Positions 51,870 to 64,000 of a DNA stretch of 64,000 nt are shown in pieces. The DNA is from Oxytricha trifallax. Its lineage: Eukaryota > Ciliophora > Spirotrichea > Sporadotrichida > Oxytrichidae. Numbering within the stretch: position 1 is the first letter of the stretch; each line of letters begins with the position of its first letter. The stretch covers positions 1 to 64,000 of the forward strand of contig ARYC01025386.1 in assembly GCA_000711775.1 (NCBI GenBank), read 5' to 3'. A model generated the notes under the pieces. It did not search any database. It was not told where the DNA came from and saw only the letters and a program-made list of their open reading frames with translations. The translations under genes were made by a program, and so were the position numbers.

Positions 51870-52312
51870 TTTTGAATTGCTCAAAACTTCATAGGTAAAT
51901 CAATCTTAGAATCTGGAAAAGTATAATCTGTTATTACCACATCTGAATTAAAGTAAAAAATATAAATTTGATTTAATAGGTCTTATTTGTAAAATGTGTA
52001 GTTACTATTTATTTATCCCATTCTTTGTTTAATTTTGTTTCAGCTTATTTTTTCTTCCCAATTTTGCTAGTTCCATTAAAGCTGAATTTTCAAATTTAAA
52101 ATTTGGTGAACCTCTCTTATATCTCAGCATCATTGTTCATTAATATCTTATCTAGGAGTACTCCAAGTTGCTCTAATTCTTTTACATTAGCATTTATATT
52201 TTAATTCACTCATTTCTTCAAGGATAGTCCATAAAAGTCTTTGAATGTCAAAACTTGTGCTATTTTAACGCATCTTTGCTATCGTTAAACTGTCCAGACA
52301 AAGGAAAATTAA
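51870..52312 (-). pseudogene. Coding remnant
   Basis: One frame with two TGAs reads VLTFKDFYGLSLKK, then VKELEQLGVLLDKILMNNDA and EIQERFTKFQ, then TKLNKEWDKQIVTT. Helical, charged, family unknown. It is the most upstream piece of the minus-strand run from 47.8 to 52.3 kb. Confidence 0.35.
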
Positions 52313-52780
52313 AGTTATTAAAAAGATTTGATGAACTCATGAGAAGTTAGTGTTTGTTGAATTAAATTTTAACAACACAATTTAATTTAAAAATTAAAGT
52401 TAAATTTTAGATTATTTTTGAATTTTGATATTTAAAAATTTCCCAAAATTTAAAGTGCCACCAGTGGGTCATCAATATATTAAAAGCTTTATTTTTTAGT
52501 AATATTAAATTTAAAATTATACTATTAACATGTATAAATTTTAATCAAGTTTATTTAGTTAATTTTTATAAATATAAATAATTTAATTTAAATTAAAAAC
52601 TCCAAATATTAAACAACATTTTTTTTGATTGGCTTAAATTATCAACAAAAAAAGTCATTTAGAAATCATTAATTAAATATTAGAATATTATTAAATGTGA
52701 TTGTAGAAGGTACTTTATTTTGTTGATAATGATCAAATGAATTATTTCGATTCTATTAATCATTAAAGAAATTAAAGATT

Positions 52781-53075
52781 TGGTCAACAATTATGATTTA
52801 TAGTAGGATATCAATTATTTGATTAAAAAAGTTAAATTTTTAAAAAGTATTCGTATAGATCAAACGCAATTGGAGGTACAGCACTCACTTAAAATTTAGG
52901 CTACAAAAAGAATATTTTTAATTTCTATTTTTAGCGGTCCCTTCTTGTAAGACCACAGGTTTCACTGGAAAGAAGCTTCTCAAAATTAAAAAGAGTGGGG
53001 TCTTTAGAAGACTTCGAAAAAAATTAGAACGATTATGACGATGAAGATCAAGAAGATGAAACTCTATATTATATA
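52781..53075 (+). repeat. Repeated intron module, copy D
   Basis: NNYDLQQDINYLIKKVKFLK then SIRIDQTQLEVQHSLK closely matches copy C (NYDLQQEIN...IDQTHVELKHSLK). An intron-like gap follows at about 52895-52934 whose donor is degraded but whose acceptor TTTTTAG is kept. Then AVPSCKTTGFTGKKLLKI and, after a frame change, an acidic run (NDYDDEDQEDE). No kinase, protease or inverted repeat was found attached to it. Confidence 0.7.
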
Positions 53076-53079
53076 TTTC

Positions 53080-54760
53080 CATTTTTTAATTGTCTACTAA
53101 GTATTCTGATTAATTTTAATTAAATTATTAATTCATTAAATTTCCAAATTATAAATTAAGAATATTAAAAACCTAGCATAAATAAATAATTTTATTAAAT
53201 GCTTGTATACATGATTTTTCTCCATTTATTTATATAATTAAAACAATACTACCTGTAGAAATAAACAATTAAAAATTATAATAAGACTTTAGCAAATAAT
53301 TTAAAATTATGAGTTTAAAATTAAACTTTATATATTTTTCATCTAAGGAATTTAAATATTATTTAATTAAAAAAAGATTTATATTTACTAAAACTGTAAA
53401 TAATTAATTAAAAATTATAAATTTAGCATAAAAATTTTGTTTTAAAATTATATTTGCTTAATATAGAATGCTAAACTAAAGGATATAATGATTTGTTTAA
53501 GAATGTATATTAAAAACTTTCAAGAAGTCAGAGTAAATAACAATTATCTTTGAACAAAGGAATATTAACAAAAGTATAAAGTGTTAAATAAAATCTTGAT
53601 CTTATAAATAATTGATTTATTTATTTAAAAACATTTATAAAATTATATGAAAATTGAGATATAATATATCTTTGTGCAATAAAAATGAATACAACTCATA
53701 TTTTAATCCTAAATTTTTAATAAACTAAATATACCGCATATTTTTATGGTAAAAAATGAAATTTTAATTTTTGCTCAAATGTATATGAATTGAGCAATTA
53801 AGTATTTGTTTGTAATAATAAAGTTTCTTTTTTTCTATTATTTTATATATTTGGTCAAGATCTTATAAGAAAATGAAACTTAAATTTAAAAATGCAAATG
53901 AACACCTAATAATAATTATTAAATTTAACAAAGAAAATCAATTAAAATTCACAAGCTTTGATTATATGTTTGCTAATCAAATAAATAAAAAAAATAAATT
54001 AAAATCAATTATTTAAATTCAACTATTTAATATATTCATCATTTAATATTTTTATTAATTTAAAATATTATTATTAATCATGAAACTAAATTAAGCAAAT
54101 GGCAAACAAATCAGATTGTACCCAATTTTCTTGCTAACTAAATACAATCAACTAAATAAAAATATTTAGCTCTAATTCAAACAACATAATATTCTAGATT
54201 ACTTTTCATCAGAGACTCCAAGTTAAGTATTGGCTTCATAAAGTCTTATTCGTGAATACTAAGGAAGGAATTTATTCAAAAAATAAAATATAAAACCCCA
54301 TGAGTATATATCAAAGAGATCGGGGTAATAAAATATAAATTAGAAATAATTCAATTTAAATACAAAGAATTTCAATATTTACCATTTATTTATAGAAGTG
54401 AATTATAATAAAATTAATTGCTAATAGTGGTAATAATATATTTACACATTCTCTGTTTTTTGTATTTTCTTGCCTTCTTTTCCTATCACACTTTTTATTT
54501 TGATAATTAACAACATAATTTTTGTATGAAATTGCTAAGGTCGTGCATCCTGAGTGTTTACAATTCATTTTTCATTTATAGGTTTTCATCTGAAAGTTTG
54601 AAGAATTCTCTATTGTATTTCTATTTAAGCAAAAAGCTTTTCTTTTATAGTTTTGATGATTTTTTCAGAAATTGTGACTAGAATGAATTTTTGAATTTTA
54701 TAAAGATGAATAGCATATATAAAAGTAAAATTAGATTTTATAAACAGCAATATATAATCC
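53080..54760. other. AT-rich spacer, no gene seen
   Basis: Nothing supported. Confidence 0.5.
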
Positions 54761-54829
54761 CATTCTAGATGGTAAAATTAAAGATTTGTATTCCAATGTC
54801 AGAGGGTTCGATTCCTATAATGACAAATC
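54758..54829 (+). tRNA. tRNA-like relic
   Basis: The 3' half resembles a tRNA: a T-loop-like GGGTTCGATTCC, a 3' acceptor-like ATGACA, and, upstream, TAGATGGTAAAA as in a D-arm. The anticodon stem does not pair well and the 5' acceptor strand is missing. A T-run follows at 54831, as a Pol III terminator would. Most likely a decayed tRNA gene or tRNA-derived repeat, not functional. Confidence 0.3.
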
Positions 54830-54834
54830 TTTTT

Positions 54835-56577
54835 TAAAAACATCTTTTATCACATACTCTTAATTTAAATATAATATTCATACAGTACTCAAAATACAAA
54901 GAAAATTTACCATAACCAAGGCACCGATATCACATAAAACGTACTTAAAAGAACAGTTTCATTATTTACTTATAGAATTATGTGAAGATTAAAGTAGATT
55001 GGAGAATGAAATGATTGTTAAAGATCAAGAAATCCATATCCTCTTTTTAGGATAATCACAATTAGGTATCTATATAGTGGTTTATTATCCTTAATATTGT
55101 ACCAATTACTACAACTCTTAAACCCAATATACCTTTTACCATCTAAAATTAAAATGGATTGAAAATGCAGAATTTTAAATTATCAAAAACAGTTTTGCCA
55201 ATTAAATTGAAGAAACTTATTCCAATATAATCACTATGTTCATTTGAATACTTGAGCGAATAGATTAATTAATATATTTACAGCATATCTAAGTTTTAAC
55301 AATTTAAAGTCAGCAAATAAACTTTATTGTCTAAAATCCTATATTTGTACAATATTTAAAATTAAAATTGATTATTAAGAATTTTACTAATTTAATTAAT
55401 CTAATCCGAGCCATATTTAAATATTAATGTTTTCAGTAGAGAATATCTAATTATTTTTCATTATCTTTAAATTAATTTTTTAAATCTTATTGTATTTATC
55501 ATTTGTCTAAAATAACGTTCATAAGATATCAAATTTTAAATCATTTATCACAATATTAAGAGAATTACTTGAAAGCACCTAGAAATTCTTAAAATCTAGA
55601 AGCAATTAGTATTTCTATTAGAATAATTATCAAATTTTAAATAAATAAGTGAGTTGTTGAAATACTTATTTCTAATATATTTAAAGATGATAATTGTATA
55701 CTGTGAATAATCATGAATCTAAATATAATCATACATTTTTTTATTTTTCACTAATATAAAAAAAAGTTTATGCATAGAAGAAATATTATTTGTTTGGATT
55801 AATTTTAGTACATATAAGTTTTGAATTTATATATTTATTTATAATATGTTATAAATATACTTAAGTTCTTTGTAGTATTAATTTTTAACAAAAATTACTT
55901 ACTTTTATTTAAAATGATAATTGATTTACAGATTTTACTGTTCTAGATCTTTTACCGATCTGGAATCCTGATTATTTAAGCTTTTATATAGTTATTCTAT
56001 AATATGTAATAAATATATATTAAAATAATTGACAATCAGAATTAATAAAATCTACTGATTTTTTAAATAATCTAAGAGACAAGAGTTTATATAGTATTTA
56101 CATAGGTAGAGGATTAATAAAATTATAAATAAATACAAACAACAAAGTTAATAATCACACATTCCAACAATTCAAAAAGTAAGGCAAAAGCAGCAAATTT
56201 TTCTTACTTTCTCCCCACTTTTTTGCCAAGAAATCCATTACTCATTTTGAATATTTAATATTATAATCTTATCAAATTCAATGTTTAGCTATGATTTATT
56301 TAAATATTATTTCTATAATTCGCATATTCAAAATAATATTGATAAATGTAAAAAATAAATTAAGAAATTTATCAAAAGATAATATTAACTTTATTTTATT
56401 TTAATTAAAATTATTTGAAATCTATCGACATAAACAATTATAAAATTAGTTACTTTCAATTATTAATAAAAGAGTAATTTTTTTGATAATAAGTAAGTTG
56501 TAAAATTAAATTCACTTAATTCATTATCATCTTATTGAATACCTTAATTATACATATACACTTCATATGGTTAATTA
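54835..56577. other. AT-rich spacer, no gene seen
   Basis: Nothing supported in either strand. Confidence 0.5.
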
Positions 56578-57467
56578 TCATGATAGTTGATCGATTAGAG
56601 TTCCCTTATATTCTGAGCTGAAAATACTCTTTCCTGCTTGTGTTAATTTAAATACAGCATCAATAACTTAAAGCTCAGTTGCGGTAGTATTGAAGGCACA
56701 AAAAGCACTCCAATCATTTGCGACTAATTTACTACCAACTACATCACTACCTCTGTTTACGGTATCTACGCAAAGTAGAATTTATAGCAAAGTAGAGAAT
56801 TTATCAATCTCACCAACATTGCACATGTGATGTATTGGACCTCCTCTATTGGTGAGCACTGAATAAGAACCTACAAGGGAATTTTCTGCAATAGTTGTTC
56901 TGAAGACTTCCACACCAAATATATCTGCGATAATTTCTTCAGTGTTCTTGTCGAGCTCTGGGTGAACAAATCTGTTATTATGTTAGAGGAAATCTCTGTA
57001 GCCAGAGTAGCTTTCCTATAGAGAATACGTCTAGACAACTTAAGAATTCTGCTGCTGCTTCAGAGTTTTCGCTCAAATTGTGTAGTTCCATATATCCATA
57101 GTAATGGTGAACTTTGCAACTTGACTGAATCTCTCTTGTCGAGGCATTAACATTACGAGTCTGAATTGATTCATTTGTGCATTGAATTTAGTGTTGAAGT
57201 CTCCTAGCATGGACAAGAACTCAGCTGGGTTGAATTTAGAGTCAGTGTATTCAGTTAAGGTGAACACCTTGGTAATGTAAGCTGAAGCCTCAGTGCAGGC
57301 AACCAAGTAGGTATTTCTATCGTTGTTATTGTTATCGATGAGTGAGGTGCAGGTACCAGCAGTGTAGTTAGCTAGGGAATTTCCGAAGTCTGAGATGGTG
57401 TCGCCTTTCAAGACTGTTTACGCCACGGCTATCACGCACGAGAGAACGAGGATATTTTTCCTCTTTA
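56578..57467 (-). pseudogene. Secreted-protein gene, decayed
   Basis: The N-terminus KRKNILVLSCVIAVAQTV is a signal peptide followed by LKGDTISDFGNSLANYTAGT. About 280 residues follow, with an ordinary soluble composition, several Cys and NxS/T sites. The first exon-like part (57467-57075) is open. Around 57080-57000 the sense frame shifts (LSENSEAAAEFLSCLDVFS lies in another frame, and a TGA ends the first). From about 56985 the original frame resumes: RFVHPELDKNTEEIIADIFG, VGSYSVLTNRGGPIHHMCNV, DWSAFCAFNTTATELQVIDA, to TGA at 56578. No ATG lies at the expected start (TTA instead). GC is far above the flanks. It resembles ciliate multigene families of secreted proteins. Role unknown. Confidence 0.65.
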
Positions 57468-57469
57468 AA

Positions 57470-59755
57470 CTTTTAACTATAATCTTAATAATTAAATTAC
57501 TAAATTTAATTTGAATTTGAATTTAATTTTACAACTTACTTATCACAAATAAATTTACTCTTTTATTAAGATTCTTTATATCACACTTTTTTTAAATCTA
57601 TAGAATTAAAAATATAGTGAAATCTGAAATCAAATCAGTAGTCAACAGCAACCGAATTAAAATTTAAAATTTCCTCTTATGCTTATGTTTTGGTAATCAA
57701 ATTATATAGTCAATAATTTACAATTCGTGAAGTTTTAAAAAAATTATTCTTATGAAATCATTTCATTAAAATGAATAGAAACTTCAAAATTTTGTGTAAT
57801 TAAAAACACAGATATGAAAAGATGCACTTATATATAGCTATTTTTTACTGTAAAATGATGCTATTTACTTGATTAATTATATAATAAAATTTCTAGCAAG
57901 TAGAGTAAAATCAAACTTTTATATTATATACAAATATATGAATGAAATAGGGAAAGGATAGAAGCAATAATGCCTACATAAAAAAATTAGTTTGTAATAA
58001 AATGGAGTAAAGTTTAAGCATATTCAAAATAAATTAATTTAGTATCAAGTTATATTACCCTACAAGAACCAGATGTTTAATAATATTGCTATTTCAAATA
58101 TTTCGAAGGAAAATCAAATAATATTACTTTATTAGACTTCGTTTTTTCATTTCTTTTTCAAAAAATTCCTTATTAGATCCACAATAACAATGATAAATGA
58201 AATGAATCACTTTTAATTTTTGGGAGGAAACAAAATATAGTTAACTGAATCAATGTATGAGTAAACAAAAATAAATTCAAAATGACTTTTATAAAGATCA
58301 CTAAAATGAGCAGTTGTATGAAAAATTAGAAAAATTGTCTATTTACATCTCTTGGTGTTAATTGCAGTTTGCATCTTGAGGTATAGAATTACATTATTTT
58401 ATTGAGAATGATGAGAAAAAAACAAAAATGAAGAAAATAAAAAAATACTATTTACAAGTGGTAGACTGTAGAGCCTTGTTGTCTTTCGGTAAAACTTAGA
58501 TCTAAATTTTTAACTTTAATTAATAGAGATTGTTTTAGTTTTTGAATGTAATGATCATACTCATATTTTTCATATTGCTTGAATAAATTTCAATCTCTGA
58601 TTTACTAAAAATCTTTGATCAATATATTTATTCATTTTTATTAAATTTTTAGAAATTAACTTGATCTGTTAATTTGAAAATCTTATTTGTATTTTTCAAT
58701 TAATTATGGGGACTTTATCGTATACAAATAGAGAAGAATTGCAAAATTTTATATGTTTTTTTAATGAGAATCATAGAAATAGTAAGTCAGATTATAAATA
58801 TGAAGATTCTAATCAGACGAATATAATCTTAATACAAAGATCAATATAATTTTGCATAAAGGATGAAGCTAGTTGCTGAATAGAAATATATTAAGACAAA
58901 GAAGTTAAAACGGATGCATACAAATGATGATAATAAAGCTGATGACAATAATTTATAATTTAAATTTTATAATAAATTTAAGATTTAATATTCAACTTAA
59001 AAATATTTTATTCATAAAATATTAGCATCATTTATCATAATTAATAAATTGAATTTTGAAAAATCTTTCAAATTTTTCGTATTTTTTATTTGTGAGAGCT
59101 GTTATATTGCTCATTATTTAAGTTATTTTTTTTAAAAGATTATTCAGACTTTGAAATAATTTATGATTAAGGAATTTAAAAGTTTAACATGATTGTTAGA
59201 ATTCCGATTATTTTCGCTAATTTGATCAGCGAAAATTTCTTAATTGTGATAGTTTATAAATAACTGTTGTACGTTTATTGTTCCATTTTTTGTCGATAAT
59301 TTTATTATAACAATACTTTATAACTAAATTTACATTTCAATTGCATTAAAATAATCTAAATTTTATTAAAATTATATAATTAATATAGTCAAAAATGATA
59401 AATCGAATAATTAACAAATATTAAAAGTTATAAAGATGTTATAATTTATTCATTAAATCGCATTAACTTTTTATAATATATTTAATATTCTTTAAACTTT
59501 TGTTAAGATAATAAATATTTTGATCAAATGTTTAAATAGAAAGATAGAAGCTCCGTTTTCAATATGGGAACATTATAAACTAAAAACATTGATAAAATCG
59601 TGAATAATCGAGTTAAAATAGAAACTTAATATATTATATTAAATAAGTAAAAGCATAAAATTAATAGTATTAAGGAAATTGTTAAATTTATAATTAAACA
59701 TTATTTAACTAGATCAATCATATTGTTTTATTAAAAACTTATTCTTTAAAAAATA
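57470..59755. other. AT-rich spacer, no gene seen
   Basis: Nothing supported. Confidence 0.5.
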
Positions 59756-59756
59756 C

Positions 59757-59835
59757 TTGTCCCATAAGAGATTCGAACTCTTCCTTAATTAATTAAAATT
59801 ATTACTTTTACAATCTGAACAAGTATAAATATTGT
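59757..59835 (-). tRNA. tRNA-like relic
   Basis: On the minus strand a perfect T-arm (AAGAG, TTCGAAT, CTCTT) is followed by ATGGGACA as a 3' acceptor strand. Upstream is a D-arm-like GTTCAGATTGTAA. A possible anticodon loop TTTTAAT would place UUA, the ciliate glutamine anticodon for UAA, but its stem has a mismatch and the 5' acceptor strand GTCCCAT is absent. Probably a decayed gene or tRNA-derived repeat. Confidence 0.3.
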
Positions 59836-62800
59836 ATTTTACTATCATATTTTTGAATTTAAAAATATCATTTTGAGAATTTCAATAATTAGTTTAGAGA
59901 GAGATATTTTTACTTCGATTTTCTTTTAGATTTGAGAGTAATAGTTTTTAGTTTAAAAGAATTTAACCAAAGAAAACGTATTGAATAAAAAGTTTTTCTG
60001 TCACACAAATAGAGAAGTAGAGCAACTGAGAATAAAAAATTAGAGATAAACTTAAACTTACACTTAAAAGAATCAACAATGAATTTTGTTTTATGGAGGA
60101 AAACCAATCTAATAATTTAATGAAATTTTAAAGTTTTTGATTAATTTTAATAATTAATATTATTTGCTTTTATATATATATTAATCACTTTGAGAATTTA
60201 TTACTTTTTGAATCAATATTAACACTGATTCTAATTTCGTCATTATTTATATTTCTATTACTACCTATATTATCTTTAATAATATTTTTGGGGTTTTATC
60301 AAACAATTATTTAAAAAGAAAGGAGAAGAATTAATAACACTGATAATTGAGGAAAAAATTTTAAATTAAGCCTGTTTTATATCATTAACTAACATTATTA
60401 ATTATAACAAAGATAATTATTAATTAATAATTTAATAGAACTGATTTATTTAATTAAATAAAATTTAAATGTACTTTATTTCATATCAATGAATATTTAA
60501 AGACTTCATTTAGATATTTAAAACATTGTAATTAGATAAAAGATAATAACTAATCATAAGAAAATCTAGGGTCCAAGTTTAAACTTAAATGTTCAGATGC
60601 TCTTTTAATAATAACATATCATCTTCATCTTTGTTCTATTTTTTCCTACTTTAGTTTTTGTTTAATGTCCTCTTTATCTCTTTATGAGGAGTCTTGCTCC
60701 TTTTGTTTATGCCTTTCATTTTTGAGGAAAATAGTACAATTTTTTTCATTTAGAATTTATTTATTGTATAGAGAATTATTCATCATATATTTTTAAAATT
60801 TAAAAATTGTAAAATGTAGTTATTCAATGTAATGTATTTATAATAACTTAAATTGAAATTAAAATGGATAAAATTATATAAGTTTAGGAAGCAGAATCTC
60901 CCTGAATCCATTATTATTTATCATTGAAAAACCTTACAGTAAGTATTTAATTTCAAATTAATTGATTGCTAAAGTTATATTTTCACATTAATTAATTTTT
61001 TTATCTGATAAATTTCAAGAAATTTCATTTATTTTAAGATTTAAGTATTTGAAATTGTGCTGGTTGATTTTATTAAATATTAACAGATAACATATTACCT
61101 TCCATTAAATATTTGAAAGATAATTATTGAAACATTTATTTTAGTACGCGAAATGACAATTAAATTAGGAAATTGATAAAAAAAAAGTATCAGGATATAT
61201 AATTACTACACAACAGAATTTATTAAGTCATTTCAATTAGAAAAAATGTCCCTTATTTATTTCTTTTTACACAAATATAATTTAACTTTAATTATTTAAT
61301 TTCAGGCAATTTAAATTAAATTCTAATTATTTATTTTTACTAATTTTTTTTCTATTTATCAATATTTTCTAATTAAATAAGAATAAGCAATAATCTAGCT
61401 TAATTTTTAGTGAATATGAGTTGTTTGAAGTTAAAAGTTATTAAATAAATTTACATAATTCCAAATTTGGTATTGCACTTCCTTGTATTCCATGAATGTT
61501 TTTTCATTAAATAAATTTATAAGACAATAGTTTAATCTTTTGAATTTTGATCATAATTTGTGAAATATTATTTGCGGAATAATTTGAAAACTCTTAGTAA
61601 AGCATTCCAAAGTTTACCCTAAAATACTTATTTATAGTTGAATTTTACACGAATTTATTAATTATTTAATAAGTTGTTGCACTCTATTAATTCTTGCTAA
61701 TGAATTGAATTTAATTTATGAAAGGCTAGTTAGTGAGTATTTTAGAAATTTTTGAAATTTCATTATATTTTAGGTGGTGCTCATTAAACAACTCAAAAGT
61801 TCTCTTCTTTAAAACCATTCAGAATTTTTATAAAAATTAAATTAATTGTCTTAAATAGCTTATACCGTATAGTATAAGTAATCCTTTTGCTACTAATTGA
61901 GGATTGTGTGTACTTACATAATTTAAAGGATTGAAGTTTGAAAGTTTTTTATATAAAAATGAAGATCGTTCCTCCTATTGATTTCTTAAGAGATTTTTAT
62001 TCTGTATAAGATTGGTTTTTTCACAACTTCCTCATAGTTACTTTTCTCATTGAAAGATTAGATTTTTATTGATTGGGAGTCCTCGATAGTGTAGTTGTCT
62101 AATTATTTATGAGTTGGGGAAAGTGTCAAATAAGTTTATTGGGTTTTATCATTTATTTTGATGTTTATTCCACTAGTTCATAGCAGGAAAACTGATCTAT
62201 TGGATCTAACAAGGCATGTTAAGATGTTGAGGTTAATGTTAGAGCTTCAAATTCTCGATTTTGTTCATAAAGTTTAGTTTGAAGTGATGTGTTTTATTTT
62301 TCTTAATTTTTTGCCTATTTTTAGGGTTGTGCTTAGTTTGAGGAATTTAATATTTGCCTGATTTATTATCTATTATAAAACTCTAATTCCATTATGATTC
62401 TACCCCTGAAATTATAAACAAGTTTGCAATTATTTTTTCTTGAAGTTAAAATTCGTAATTACATAGCTATAATACTGATAACATACAATACAATCGTGAA
62501 ATATAAAACTCATAAATTCAAAAAAACTAACATTAATTTAATCTATGTAAATTCGTTTATAATTAGGCTAGAAAAAAATAAAGTTATAATCAACTTTATA
62601 ATTATTGTGCGAAATCAATATGCAATGTGTATTATCTATAAATATTGATATATTTATTTTTTTATCATTTTCCTAAACATTTCTTGTTTAGCGAAGTTCC
62701 TATAGTTAATAGTTAAATTAGTTTAAAAGTACAAGAGAATTATGCATTTTATGTGCAAAAGTATATAATTAAAAAAGTTTATCGCATTTGAAGGGTAAAA

Positions 62801-63640
62801 AACAAAAATTACTGATTAAACTTAGAATTTCAGGGAATTTAAAAATGAAAAATAACATGTTTGAAAATAAAATGATAAAAGATAATAAAAAATGATAACT
62901 TAATTAATATCAATTGTACAATCAGTTATATTTTGAAGAGATTTTGTAACTGTTCTTGAAGAATATATATTCCATTTTAATTGTAACTAAGTAAATAAAA
63001 ATTCTAAGATTTTTATTTATAATTTATGATAATCTTTTATTTTAAATAATTTTTGATCGATAATCATAATTTCTATTGATATCCATTCACAGCAGTCGGT
63101 GTAGATGTTGTGATAAAGAGTTTTTATTTACAAATCAAGCAGCTACTTATAAATAATGTGATATTAAATAATCTCAGGCTACTAATTTAAAGTTTAATTA
63201 TTTGCTTGTTTATACATTAATAAATAAAATACATTAATAATGCTGAAAATATATATTGTATTTATTAATATTACATTTTTAGGTTTCTATTATTTTTAAC
63301 TATCTCATAATTTATTAATATCCTTGTATAAATTAATAAAATTCACTCATACTTTAGACTTTCTTAGTAAGCTCTAGTGTAAATTAAAATTAAATGAAGA
63401 TTATATCTTCAATAAAAGATAAAAACGGTCTATTAAATTGTTAAAAATGTTTAGTTTTCAGCCAATTCTATATATATTTATTATTATTTTATGATCACAT
63501 ACTCGTAAGAATTGTAATTTGATTGAAAAAACTTCGCTGGAATAACCCAAAATTAATGAATCTTACTTTTAAGTTAAGGGAAAATCAAATATTCATGAAA
63601 ATTAAAAAAAAAATCTAAAAAATAAGTTAAAAAATTAAAT
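59836..63640. other. AT-rich spacer, no gene seen
   Basis: Nearly 4 kb without recognisable coding sequence or repeat. The frame at 62424-62648 has random composition. Confidence 0.5.
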
Positions 63641-63649
63641 TTAAGCTTA

Positions 63650-64000
63650 GAAATTAGTAATAACAGCAATAGTAAATGCAATCTCATTAAAAAAAGGTTT
63701 ATCCTTCTCGTTATCCTCATCTATATCGTCTTTATAAAAAAATTGACTTCCTGTGATCCTCTACTGAGACTTCTTGAACACCTTCTCTCTGTGATTTGTT
63801 GAACACTATATCGGTTGACGCCTTCAGTCTTATCAGGTGCAACCCCTGTAAAAAGAAAATGTTAGATATTATATTTGTGACTTATATTTAAGTTGAATGG
63901 CACAGAGGTTTCTGATCAAAAGTTTTTTCATTTTTTAATATATTTTATTAATTTATAAATATAATTCACTTTATTTTAAAAATTTTATGATTATGGTGTG
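63650..64000 (-). repeat. Repeated intron module, copy E, cut by window end
   Basis: SETSVPFNLN (compare copy A, SECAVPLTNN) precedes an intron of 40 bp (63846-63885) with donor ATAAGTCAC, a changed GTAAGTTAC, and acceptor TTTTTACAG. The next exon reads VAPDKTEGVNRYSVQQITER, close to copy B (VQPSKSSEGTRHTIHKVTER). Its lower end at 63652-63671 is the reverse complement of CTATTGCTGTTATTACTAAT, nearly the same as the inner end of copy A's element at 3571-3590, so both probably belong to one inverted-repeat element family. Confidence 0.65.

Noticed and set aside
1-64000. CRISPR arrays, bacterial operons, ribosome binding sites
   Set aside because: No spaced repeats or bacterial gene organisation. 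Introns and the ciliate code show a eukaryote.

Overview
The window reads as germline (micronuclear) DNA of an oligohymenophorean ciliate of the Tetrahymena type. It is extremely AT-rich. Recognisable protein-coding stretches only stay open if TAA and TAG are read as glutamine and TGA is the only stop. The content is what is known from germline-limited DNA in such ciliates: LINEs, Tc1/mariner-like elements, small inverted-repeat elements, and decayed gene copies in long AT-rich spacers. I see no gene that looks fully intact. Because TGA is rare in such AT-rich DNA, open frames of 150-250 codons occur by chance, so length alone was not counted as evidence. Calls rest on recognisable motifs, local rise in GC, or agreement between copies inside the window.

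Layout. 0-4.5 kb: a 306-bp inverted-repeat element, a 1.4-kb element with GC-rich repeat arrays at both ends, then a decayed copy of the cilium gene IFT57 interrupted by two small mobile elements. 4.5-12.4 kb: spacer with one hairpin and weak ORFs. 12.4-22.2 kb: a three-level nest. A LINE (endonuclease, linker, reverse transcriptase) is split by a 6.5-kb insert with an 8-bp target duplication. The insert holds a Tc1/mariner-like transposase and a protein-kinase gene, and the kinase gene is itself split by a 1.6-kb retroposed segment carrying an unfamiliar GC-rich ORF. 24.4-25.2 kb: an unknown membrane-type gene remnant. 26.2-26.6 kb: a small inverted-repeat element. 32.3-39.8 kb (minus strand): a second LINE of the same family, split by a 2.2-kb Tc1/mariner-like element, followed directly by a repeated intron-bearing module and a Ulp1-like cysteine protease ORF. 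44-52 kb (minus strand): several degenerate, partly coiled-coil coding stretches of unknown function. 52.8 and 63.7 kb: two more copies of the repeated module. 56.6-57.5 kb: a decayed gene for a secreted protein. Two tRNA-like relics lie at 54.8 and 59.8 kb. The rest is spacer.

The main thread is a module of about 90 codons with a conserved ~40-bp intron, present five times (3.3, 14.4, 33.7, 52.9, 63.8 kb) with different partners: alone inside a 368-bp inverted-repeat element, at the end of a kinase gene, and next to a Ulp1 protease. The pairing of a Tc1/mariner-like transposase with a Cys-motif/kinase gene in one insert recalls the TBE transposons of spirotrich ciliates. I propose it as an inference to be tested.
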